Positions 14,185 to 19,704 of a stretch of DNA of 26,428 bases are shown here, one piece after another. The first letter of the stretch is position 1, and every line of letters starts with the position of its first letter. Source of the DNA: a virus. Made by a program: the position numbers and the translations under genes. The DNA is taken from the IMG/VR virus record IMGVR_UViG_3300005529_000087, positions 1 through 26,428 of that record; one strand, given 5' to 3'. Below the pieces are notes generated by a model, which was not told the origin of the DNA, did no database searches, and saw only the letters and a program-made list of their open reading frames with translations.

Positions 14185-14339
14185 CAAGCGGCCTTTCGCG
14201 AGAGAGCCGCCAATTGCCGGTTCATCTTGTCCAGCAACGCGAGAATGCGCTCGCCCTGGCGTGCCGTTATCACGCGTGCGGCCACAGGATTGCCACAGCC
14301 CTTGGCGCGCTTTTTTGCCGGTGAACTCTCCCGCTTCAT
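14184..14339 (-). CDS. Small basic protein, 51 aa
   Basis: ATG 14339 with GGGGGAG just upstream. Lys/Arg/Ala-rich (MKRESSPAKKRAKGCGNPV) with one amphipathic helix RQGERILALLDKMNRQLAALSRKAA. Overlaps the GIY-YIG-like start by one base (TGATG). Likely real from its strong ribosome site and coupling; function unknown. Confidence 0.58.
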   Translation of the reverse strand: MKRESSPAKKRAKGCGNPVAARVITARQGERILALLDKMNRQLAALSRKAA

Positions 14340-14347
14340 CACTCCCC

Positions 14348-14458
14348 CTAGCCTTTCAGAATTTCGTCGAGGCGCTCGGTTAATGCCCGCAAGAGCTCAA
14401 TCACGCGCTCGGCTTGCTCGGCGCTCATCGGCGGCGAACCGGGCGGGCGACTTTTCAT
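14348..14458 (-). CDS. Small protein, 36 aa
   Basis: MKSRPPGSPPMSAEQAERV then a Leu-rich amphipathic helix IELLRALTERLDEILKG, enough for a small dimerising coiled coil. GGAAGGG lies upstream and the ATGA junction couples it to the Cro-position gene. Second gene of the minus early operon; function unknown. Confidence 0.55.
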   Translation of the reverse strand: MKSRPPGSPPMSAEQAERVIELLRALTERLDEILKG

Positions 14459-14700
14459 GCCGCCCTTCCGAGTTTTGGGCGCTTTGTCTCCGCGCGCCGC
14501 GTGACGCCCGCTGAGGCGCGTTCCGAGTCCATATAGGCGCGTATGCGATCGAGATTTGCCACGGTGAGGCCGCCGCCCTGCCGGACGCGCTCGACAAATT
14601 TCCCGTCGTTCATCGCGCGCCGGCCAAATGTCGATTCGGGAATTCGAAACTCAGAGCAAAAGGCGGCGATTTCGGCGAGGAGAGTCTCGGTGGTCGACAT
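14455..14700 (-). CDS. Cro-position HTH regulator, 81 aa
   Basis: First gene of the minus early operon, divergent from the CI gene as cro is from cI. The sequence ETLLAEIAAFCSEFRIPESTFGRRAMNDGKFVERVRQGGGLTVANLDRIRAYMDSE contains a helix-turn-helix-like 'fc..f.Ip.stFgr.a.nD..fv.rlr.G' pattern that I know from alphaproteobacterial phage and chromosomal small regulators. It probably binds in the divergent control region and represses CI. ATG 14700 has no Shine-Dalgarno and lies only 8 nt below the -10 box, so the transcript should be leaderless. Confidence 0.75.
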   Translation of the reverse strand: MSTTETLLAEIAAFCSEFRIPESTFGRRAMNDGKFVERVRQGGGLTVANLDRIRAYMDSERASAGVTRRAETKRPKLGRAA

Positions 14701-14708
14701 GGCGGGGG

Positions 14709-14737
14709 AAGTTAAGGGGACATATCCCCATGGTCAA
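14709..14737 (-). promoter_or_regulatory. Early promoter toward Cro-position operon
   Basis: Minus strand -35 TTGACC (14732-14737), 17-bp spacer, -10 TAACTT (14709-14714). Operator 14716-14729 fills the spacer and operator 14738-14751 abuts the -35 box. The architecture is nearly the same as the promoter at 15961-15989. Confidence 0.75.
14716..14729. promoter_or_regulatory. CI operator, Cro-side site 1
   Basis: GGGGACATATCCCC, fits GGGGA-N4-TCCCC. It covers the spacer of the minus early promoter, so occupancy should block polymerase. Repressor assignment is by location beside the cI gene and recurrence at the second early promoter. Confidence 0.75.
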
Positions 14738-14751
14738 GGGGAAACATCCCT
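14738..14751. promoter_or_regulatory. CI operator, Cro-side site 2
   Basis: GGGGAAACATCCCT, one change from GGGGA-N4-TCCCC. It starts 22 bp (two helical turns) from site 1 and touches the -35 box. It also lies upstream of the likely cI start region (weak -10 TATTAG at 14751-14756), so it may mediate autoregulation. Confidence 0.7.
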
Positions 14752-14768
14752 ATTAGCCACAGGGGCCG

Positions 14769-14791
14769 CATGTGGAAGCCTCTTCCACATG
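14769..14791 (+). promoter_or_regulatory. Perfect palindrome over cI start codon
   Basis: Arms CATGTGGAAG (14769-14778) and CTTCCACATG (14782-14791), 3-bp spacer, no mismatch. The 5' arm contains the likely cI ribosome site (GGAAG) and the 3' arm contains the cI ATG (14789-14791). As RNA it would hide both; as DNA it could be an operator for the Cro-position protein. Confidence 0.6.
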
Positions 14792-15478
14792 AATGAGCGG
14801 CGGCAAAAACTAAATCGGGAGCTCCGGCGGCGCATGGAGGCGCTCAGCGTCTCCGCCAAGAAACTGAGCCTCGACGCTGGCCTCAGCGAAACGGCCGTCA
14901 AAGATATCCTCAGCGGCAAATCGGAAAATCCCAAGCACGATACGCTCGCCAAAATAGCGAAGCGCCTTGCATGCACCGTCGCCGATCTCATGGGCGAGCG
15001 CCCGGCCGCTCGGCCGAGAGCGGTGAGCGAGGGGGGCGACACCATCGCCATCAATGAGCTCGACGTGCACGCCGCCGCCGGCATCGCCGGCGACGATGGC
15101 GAGGCAATCCTCGCTTCGGATGAGCCTGGCCTTGTGACTGGCGTGCACACTTACCCGGCCGCCAGCTTCCGCGAAGCCTACGGCATCAATCCGGGCAATA
15201 TCCGAATTATCCCGGTGCGCGGAAATTCGATGGAGCCAGAATTGTGGTCCGGGCAACGGGTCATGGTCGACGTCGACGATCGCTCGCCGTCGCCGCCCGG
15301 CATTTTTGTGGTATGGGACGGCCTCGGCTTGGTGCTGAAATACGTTGAAGTTATTGCGAATTCCGAGCCGGTGCGCGTTCGCATTTCGAGCGCACATCAA
15401 GCGTTCAAGCCTTACGAGCGCAACCTCGACGAAGCCTACATCAACGGCCGCGTCGTCGGAGTCTGGAAGCGGCTTTAG
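14789..15478 (+). CDS. CI-type repressor, HTH plus S24 peptidase
   Basis: 229 aa from ATG 14789 (MNERRQKLNRELRRR); the open frame continues upstream to 14543 but that part overlaps the divergent gene and control region. N-terminal XRE-type HTH, residues about 8-68 (MEALSVSAKKLSLDAGLSETAVKDILSGK). A linker with candidate self-cleavage Ala97-Gly98 follows (DVHAAAGIAG). The C-terminal LexA/S24 domain has catalytic Ser147 in VRGNSMEPEL and Lys184 in GLVLKYVE. It maintains lysogeny by binding the GGGGA-N4-TCCCC operators at both early promoters and is inactivated by RecA-stimulated self-cleavage on DNA damage (family knowledge). Convergent stop overlap with the lipoprotein gene. Confidence 0.93.
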   Translation: MNERRQKLNRELRRRMEALSVSAKKLSLDAGLSETAVKDILSGKSENPKHDTLAKIAKRLACTVADLMGERPAARPRAVSEGGDTIAINELDVHAAAGIAGDDGEAILASDEPGLVTGVHTYPAASFREAYGINPGNIRIIPVRGNSMEPELWSGQRVMVDVDDRSPSPPGIFVVWDGLGLVLKYVEVIANSEPVRVRISSAHQAFKPYERNLDEAYINGRVVGVWKRL

Positions 15479-15891
15479 CTGCTAGCTGGTCCTAAAATCT
15501 TGCCGCCGCCGCGCGCGCATATCGCCGCGGTGAATGTCGTTTTGGCGCCGTTGCTCTCGAAATAGCACGTCACCTTGGCGTCCGGCGCGTAAATCTCGCC
15601 CTTCGCGCCGGTCATCGGGCCGGACACGACAGGCGGCTCCTTATAGAGCGCCGAGGCGCGCGTGGCGTAGAAGCCCTTGGCATTCATGCAGCGCTCGGCA
15701 AATGCCTGAGCCTCGCCCGCGCCTACCCATCCGCCGCCGAATGACGCCGCGGCCATCCGCGTGTCACGTTCGCACTCATAAGCCGCTTGCTGCAGCTCGG
15801 TGTCCGAGGCGCCCGGCTTGTACCAAACAAACTCTTCGGTCGCGCATCCCGCCATCAGGAGGGCGAGCGCCAGTATCGCTAATCGTTTCAC
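15475..15891 (-). CDS. Lipoprotein moron between cI and second early promoter
   Basis: 138 aa from GTG 15891 (KRLAILALALLMAGC), chosen for the strong GGAGG 6 nt upstream; the in-frame ATG at 15915 lacks one. Signal peptide with lipobox LMAGC, lipidated Cys16, so an outer- or inner-membrane lipoprotein. The mature part has WYKPGASDTELQQAAYECERDTRMAA, a Gly-rich turn, then AFAERCMNAKGF, a two-Cys pattern seen in small chromosomal lipoproteins. It runs opposite to the early operon and convergent with cI (stops overlap by 3 nt), in the place of lambda rex. Expression in the lysogen and a role in host surface change or superinfection exclusion are inferences. Confidence 0.85.
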   Translation of the reverse strand: MKRLAILALALLMAGCATEEFVWYKPGASDTELQQAAYECERDTRMAAASFGGGWVGAGEAQAFAERCMNAKGFYATRASALYKEPPVVSGPMTGAKGEIYAPDAKVTCYFESNGAKTTFTAAICARGGGKILGPASS

Positions 15892-15946
15892 AGTCGGCCT
15901 CCAAGTAGGTTGCAAAGTCTACATGATCGCCGATTGTGGCGAGTGT

Positions 15947-15960
15947 GGGGAAGTTTCCCC
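15947..15960. promoter_or_regulatory. CI operator, N-side site 1
   Basis: GGGGAAGTTTCCCC, perfect GGGGA-N4-TCCCC, abutting the -35 box of the plus early promoter. It also lies about 55 bp upstream of the lipoprotein start on the other strand and might affect its promoter. Confidence 0.77.
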
Positions 15961-15989
15961 TTGACGGTGGGGATACTTCCCCCATACCT
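15961..15989 (+). promoter_or_regulatory. Early promoter toward N-position operon
   Basis: -35 TTGACG (15961-15966), 17-bp spacer, -10 ATACCT (15984-15989; TACCTT at 18 bp is the alternative). Operator 15969-15982 lies in the spacer. The expected start near 15996 gives a leader of about 24 nt before ATG 16020. Confidence 0.75.
15969..15982. promoter_or_regulatory. CI operator, N-side site 2
   Basis: GGGGATACTTCCCC, perfect GGGGA-N4-TCCCC, inside the spacer of the plus early promoter and 22 bp from N-side site 1, the same spacing as the Cro-side pair. Confidence 0.77.
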
Positions 15990-16019
15990 TCCCCCTCGAA
16001 ATCGAGCGGGGACAGCCAC

Positions 16020-16232
16020 ATGCAACCAAGTTATCCCGATATCACCCGCGGCAAGCGGGTTGTGCACAACCTCTACGGCCGCGGCCGTGTCGAAATCGTG
16101 CACCGCAATGAGCGCCAGGCCGGCGTTGTGTTCGATGGCGAGAAGGCCCGGCGCCGCGTTTGGCTGCAGCACTTGGCGGCCGAGCCCACCGCGATGCCGG
16201 CCAACCGGCCCGAGCTCACGGTGGTGCGATGA
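16020..16232 (+). CDS. Small Tudor/SH3-like protein in the lambda N position
   Basis: 70 aa, first gene of the plus early operon. The core ITRGKRVVHNLYGRGRVEIV, then AGVVFDGEKARRRVWLQHLA, follows the pattern of small Tudor/SH3 RNA-polymerase-binding modules: 'G..V.H..fG.G.V' then 'a.V.FD...k....l..L'. That pattern is found at the C-terminus of UvrD/PcrA and in CarD/Mfd-RID domains. This resemblance is by eye. Position (first gene behind a CI-controlled promoter, opposite the Cro-position promoter) is that of lambda N. A polymerase-binding or antitermination role is an attractive but unproven inference. ATG 16020 has only a weak GGGG upstream. Confidence 0.72.
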   Translation: MQPSYPDITRGKRVVHNLYGRGRVEIVHRNERQAGVVFDGEKARRRVWLQHLAAEPTAMPANRPELTVVR

Positions 16233-16498
16233 GCTCTGCCGATATCACCACCGCCGATGTGACGCGGCCGCGCGGGGAAACCGCGCAAGCGCGCACCACG
16301 ACCATCTATCGCATCGCCGAGCTCATCGGCCGCTATAAGCCCGAGCACGATACCGGCTCGGGCAAGTGGCACGTGTGGGATAGCGAGGATGGCAAGCGCA
16401 TCGAGGCGCACTATCCCGATGAGGCCACGGCGCGCGCCGGCGCGCGGCTTGCGGCGGCGTGCGATATCCGCGCGCTCTTCGATGAGCCGCGCCGGTGA
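16229..16498 (+). CDS. Hypothetical early protein, 89 aa
   Basis: ATG 16229 overlaps the previous stop (ATGA). After a low-complexity N-terminus comes TTTIYRIAELIGRYKPEHDTGSGKWHVWDSEDGKRIEAHYPDEATARAGARLAAACDIRALFDE. The 'G.W.v.D..dG..i...yp.e..A...A..la...' pattern suggests a small alpha/beta fold like those in phage proteins handling DNA ends; no catalytic motif is clear. Family not recognised. Confidence 0.7.
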   Translation: MSSADITTADVTRPRGETAQARTTTIYRIAELIGRYKPEHDTGSGKWHVWDSEDGKRIEAHYPDEATARAGARLAAACDIRALFDEPRR

Positions 16499-16752
16499 TG
16501 CGTCGCCCCTCATCGTGGATCATAGCCGCAATGGTCGCGGTGGGCGTAATTGCGGCGGTGCGCGGCGCGCTCGGCGCCGAGCCGGTCAAGGCCGGCTACG
16601 TCATCGTTGTGGCCGAGCCCGGCAAGCCGCCACGCTCACGGCCCTTTGTCTATGACGTAAAGACGGCCTGCGACACCGACGCGGCCGGCGAGCATCTTTT
16701 CGGGCGCTGGCCGAGCGGGACTCGCTTCGCATGCGCGCCGGTGAAGCGATGA
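16498..16752 (+). CDS. Exported small protein, 84 aa
   Basis: Starts at ATG 16498, sharing one base with the previous stop. N-terminal signal peptide MRRPSSWIIAAMVAVGVIAA followed by AVRGALGAEP with a probable cleavage near Ala-Glu. The mature part about 55 aa, GYVIVVAEPGKPPRSRPFVYDVKTACDTDAAGEHLFGRWPSGTRFACAPV, has two Cys that could form a disulfide. Periplasmic location expected. Unusual in an early recombination operon; possible envelope or superinfection role (inference). Confidence 0.7.
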   Translation: MRRPSSWIIAAMVAVGVIAAVRGALGAEPVKAGYVIVVAEPGKPPRSRPFVYDVKTACDTDAAGEHLFGRWPSGTRFACAPVKR

Positions 16753-16868
16753 GAGAGTTTGAAAAATTCCTCCGCGCTTACGGTCACGTGATTCTGCCGT
16801 GGGCCGCGATAATCGGCGGCATCGGCGCGGCCTTGCTCATCGTGTGGCTCTTGCGCGTGCTCGGATGA
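16749..16868 (+). CDS. Single-span membrane peptide, 39 aa
   Basis: MREFEKFLRAYG then a long hydrophobic segment VILPWAAIIGGIGAALLIVW and LLRVLG. One transmembrane helix with a GxxG packing motif. ATGA overlaps on both sides couple it to the exported protein and the CCxC protein. Function unknown; may pair with the exported neighbour. Confidence 0.68.
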   Translation: MREFEKFLRAYGHVILPWAAIIGGIGAALLIVWLLRVLG

Positions 16869-17026
16869 GTGCGCGCTCCGCCGATCGGGAGCCGCGCCGC
16901 TGTTGCGTTTGCGATGCGCGGCTCTCGCGCCTCGAGCTCGGCCATGAAGCCGAGCACATCCGCGCCGAATGGGCGCGCGCCGTTTCCCCTCCACCGACCA
17001 AGAAGGAAGCAACCGACCATGATTGA
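16865..17026 (+). CDS. Small CCxC protein, 53 aa
   Basis: MSARSADREPRRCCVCDARL followed by a helix LSRLELGHEAEHIRAEWARAV and a charged tail. Three Cys in a CCVC knuckle with two His in the helix could bind one zinc ion. ATGA overlap upstream; its last 8 nt overlap the next gene's start. Function unknown. Confidence 0.6.
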   Translation: MSARSADREPRRCCVCDARLSRLELGHEAEHIRAEWARAVSPPPTKKEATDHD

Positions 17027-17972
17027 CAAGCCTGGCCTCTATGACGCCGAGCGGGTGCCCGATCGGCTTTACCATGCCGACCCGGTGATTGAGCCCTCGC
17101 TCTCGAGCTCGATTGCCAAATTGCTAGTGACGCGCTCGCCGCTTCACGCCTGGTATGAGCACCCGCGCTTGAACAAGGCCAAGGTGCCGGAGACTCGAGC
17201 GCCGAGCCGGGAAATGAATATCGGCTCGGCCGCTCACCGCCTCATCTTGGGCGCCGGCGCCGAGGTGGTCGAAATCGCCGCCGATCATTTCAAGACCAAG
17301 GCGGCGCGCGAGGAGCGTGATGCCGTTCTCCGCCGCGGCGGCATTCCAATCTCTTCACCCGATATGGAGAACGTGAAAGAGCTCGCCACGGCCGCGCGCG
17401 ATCAAATCGCCGGCTATCCCGAGCTCGCCGGCCTTCTCGAGAAGGGCACCGCCGAAGTGACCGGCGTGTGGCAGAGCATCAACGGCATTTGGTGCCGCAT
17501 GCGAGTCGACTGGTTGCCGGCAAAGGCGCGCGAAGGCGGCCACATCACCTTGGTGGATTTGAAAACCACAAGCGGAAGCGCGCACCCGGACGATTGGCAG
17601 CGCACCGCCTTCGACCTTGGATACGATTTTCAGGCCGCCCACTATGAGCTCGGCGCGCAAGCGCTCATTCCCGATGTGCGCTCGGTGCGCTTTGTGTTCA
17701 TCGTGATAGAGCAAGAGGCGCCCTATTGCATGAGCGTCAACGAATTCGGTGGGCAGGCCCGCGCCGAAGCCGAAGAGCTCATCAAGATGGCGCACCGCGA
17801 TTGGCACCAGTGCATCACGCGCGGCGAGTGGCCGGGCTATCCGCTCGAGGTATCGCACCTCGACCCGCCGAAGTGGCGCAGCGAGCGCGCCGAGGTGCGC
17901 CGGCTCGCGCTGCAACGCCGAGCCGAGATTTGGCAACGGCCGCTCGAGCTCGCCGCGCCGGGGCCGGCGTAA
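17019..17972 (+). CDS. PD-(D/E)XK exonuclease, RecE/DUF3799-like
   Basis: 317 aa from ATG 17019 with AAGGAAG upstream. Motifs of the RecE-type fold: SSSIAKLLVTRSPLHAW (residues 29-45), GSAAHRLILG with His73, EVTGVW with Glu146, CRMRVDWL with Asp164, and LVDLKTT giving the core Asp180 and Lys182. YDFQAAHYELGAQAL supplies the downstream Gln/Tyr helix. The enzyme probably resects dsDNA 5'-3' to give 3' overhangs for annealing or recombination, together with the RecA/Sak4-like protein encoded downstream. The N-terminal leader DNA resembles those before the next ATPase genes. Confidence 0.9.
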   Translation: MIDKPGLYDAERVPDRLYHADPVIEPSLSSSIAKLLVTRSPLHAWYEHPRLNKAKVPETRAPSREMNIGSAAHRLILGAGAEVVEIAADHFKTKAAREERDAVLRRGGIPISSPDMENVKELATAARDQIAGYPELAGLLEKGTAEVTGVWQSINGIWCRMRVDWLPAKAREGGHITLVDLKTTSGSAHPDDWQRTAFDLGYDFQAAHYELGAQALIPDVRSVRFVFIVIEQEAPYCMSVNEFGGQARAEAEELIKMAHRDWHQCITRGEWPGYPLEVSHLDPPKWRSERAEVRRLALQRRAEIWQRPLELAAPGPA

Positions 17973-18011
17973 CTGCCCCTCACCCTCAACCGACCAACGA
18001 AAGACCGACCA

Positions 18012-19352
18012 ATGACCACTCAAGACAAGCCGCTCAAGATTGTCTCGCTTCAAGCCGAGAACGTGAAAAAGCTGGTGGCCGTGCGCATCGACCCGCGCGG
18101 CAATCTTGTGCAGATCACGGGCAAGAATGGCGCCGGCAAAACCTCGGTGCTCGACTCCATTTGGTGGGTGCTCGCCGGCGCCGGCTCGGTGCAAAAGGCG
18201 CCGATCCGCAAGGGCCAGGAGCGCGCCACCATCAAGATGGACATGGGCGAGCTCATCGCCACGCGCACCTTTGCGCGCAAAGAGGATGGCGGCTTTACCA
18301 CGTCCATCGCGGTGGAGAACGCCGAAGGCGCGCGCTTCCCGAGCCCGCAAAAGCTCCTCGACTCGTTGCTCGGCTCGCTCACCTTCGACCCGCTCGAGTT
18401 TGCGCGGATGAAGCCCAAAGACCAATTCGACACGCTCAAGCGCTTTGTGCCTGGCGTGGATTTCGCGGCGATCGACAACGCCAATCGCGGCGACTTTGCC
18501 AAGCGCACCGAGGTGAACCGGCGCGCGAAGGAAGCCGAAACGCGCGCCGGCGCCATCGCCATGCCGCCCATCACGCCGGCGGAGCGCATTGATGAGAGCG
18601 CGCTTGTCGATGAGCTCGCGGCCGTGGGCGAGCACAACGCCGAGCTCGAGCGGCGGAAGGAACGGCGCCAGCAAGTGGCCGAGGAAGCCAAGGCCAAGCG
18701 CCTCAAGGCCGAGGAATACCGGACGAAGGCGGCCGAGCTCCGCCAGCAGGCCGAGGCTGCAGAGAACACCGCCGCGGGGCTCGATGAGGCCGCCGGCACC
18801 CTCGAGGATAAACTCAGCACCGCCGAGGCGTTGCCCGAGCCGAAGGATGCGGCCGAAGTGCGCCGGCGCCTCGAGGCGGCCAAGCAAAGCAACGCGGTGC
18901 TCGACCACATCGCCCGCCGCACCGAGCTCCTCGAGGAAGCCCGCAAGCTCGAGGCCGAGGCCAAGACCATCACCGAGCGGATGGAGGCCCGCGAGCTCGA
19001 GAAGCGCGAGGCCATCGCCAAAGCGGAGCTCCCGGTGCCCGGCATCGGCTTCGGCGAGGAGAGCATCACGCTCAATAGCGTGCCATTCGAGCAAGCCTCG
19101 AGCGCCGAGCAACTCCGCGCCTCGCTGGCGATCGCCATGGCCAGCAACCCGCGGCTTCGCGTCATTCGCGTGCGCGAGGGCTCGCTACTCGATGAGGACG
19201 GTTACCGCATCGTCGCCGAAATGGCGGCCGAGCGGGACTTTCAGGTATGGGTCGAGCAAGTCGACTCCTCCGGCAAGGTCGGTTTCGTGCTCGAGGACGG
19301 CCAAGTGCGCCGCGCGCCCGACGCTGAGCCTGCGCAACAGGCGGCGGAGTAG
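18012..19352 (+). CDS. SbcC/RecN-like coiled-coil ATPase
   Basis: 446 aa. N-terminal beta strands LKIVSLQAENVKKLVAVRI and Walker A GKNGAGKTS (residues 37-45) as in SMC/Rad50/RecF ATPases. Coiled coil from about 195 to 350 (RRKERRQQVAEEAKAKRLKAEEYRTKAAELRQQ...). C-terminal lobe with SSAEQLRASLAIAMASNP, a degenerate ABC signature, then REGSLLDEDG as likely Walker B, and FQVWVEQV. Half-size compared with SbcC (no long arm, no zinc hook seen). It probably assists the adjacent exonuclease in end processing. Start ATG 18012 lacks a clear ribosome site; the 39-nt gap carries the shared leader motif. Confidence 0.88.
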   Translation: MTTQDKPLKIVSLQAENVKKLVAVRIDPRGNLVQITGKNGAGKTSVLDSIWWVLAGAGSVQKAPIRKGQERATIKMDMGELIATRTFARKEDGGFTTSIAVENAEGARFPSPQKLLDSLLGSLTFDPLEFARMKPKDQFDTLKRFVPGVDFAAIDNANRGDFAKRTEVNRRAKEAETRAGAIAMPPITPAERIDESALVDELAAVGEHNAELERRKERRQQVAEEAKAKRLKAEEYRTKAAELRQQAEAAENTAAGLDEAAGTLEDKLSTAEALPEPKDAAEVRRRLEAAKQSNAVLDHIARRTELLEEARKLEAEAKTITERMEARELEKREAIAKAELPVPGIGFGEESITLNSVPFEQASSAEQLRASLAIAMASNPRLRVIRVREGSLLDEDGYRIVAEMAAERDFQVWVEQVDSSGKVGFVLEDGQVRRAPDAEPAQQAAE

Positions 19353-19357
19353 CGCCG

Positions 19358-19690
19358 ATGGATGCCACGACGCCGCCCGATCGCCGCGCCCAAAACTCCG
19401 CGCGCCTTCGCGCCGCCATCCTCGGTGCATGCCGTGAGCTCATGGCAAAGGGCAATTTCCGGCCCGGCGCCGCCGAGGTGGCCGCCCTGGCCGGATGCTC
19501 GACCCGCACGGTGTTCAATTACTTCGAAGATACCGAGGCCGTTCATCATGCGGCGATCACCGACGGAGCCACCCGGGAGGCCATCTTTTCGGCCATCACC
19601 TCGGCCGCTCGGCCGATGGAGTCGATGGTCGAATACGTCGTGGCGGCCGCCGTTTTCGGTCGCGCTCTTTCCCCTCAACCCGCCGAATAA
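19358..19690 (+). CDS. Minimal TetR-type HTH protein, 110 aa
   Basis: RLRAAILGACRELMAKGNFRPGAAEVAALAGCSTRTVFNYFEDTEAVHHAAI (residues about 16-67) is a textbook TetR/AcrR N-terminal DNA-binding domain ('..tv..vA..aGvs..t.y.yF..ke.l'). The usual about 120-residue ligand domain is missing; only a short helical stretch REAIFSAITSAARPMESMVEYVVAAAVF follows. Ends with a stop at 19688-19690, so it is not a frameshift fragment joined to the next gene. GGAG 8 nt upstream. It may regulate this operon or another phage promoter without a ligand. Rare in phage recombination operons. Confidence 0.83.
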   Translation: MDATTPPDRRAQNSARLRAAILGACRELMAKGNFRPGAAEVAALAGCSTRTVFNYFEDTEAVHHAAITDGATREAIFSAITSAARPMESMVEYVVAAAVFGRALSPQPAE

Positions 19691-19704
19691 GGAGGCACCC
19701 GAAG

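Noticed and set aside
14543-14788. Longer N-terminus for the CI repressor
   Set aside because: The upstream part of the frame overlaps the divergent HTH gene and the operators, and reads as non-protein-like; ATG 14789 begins the HTH domain properly.
17355-19112. 585-codon minus-strand open frame over the nuclease and SbcC-like genes
   Set aside because: It is a shadow of two well-supported plus-strand genes; composition (Leu/Gly/Ala/Arg/His) is typical of antisense frames in high-GC DNA.
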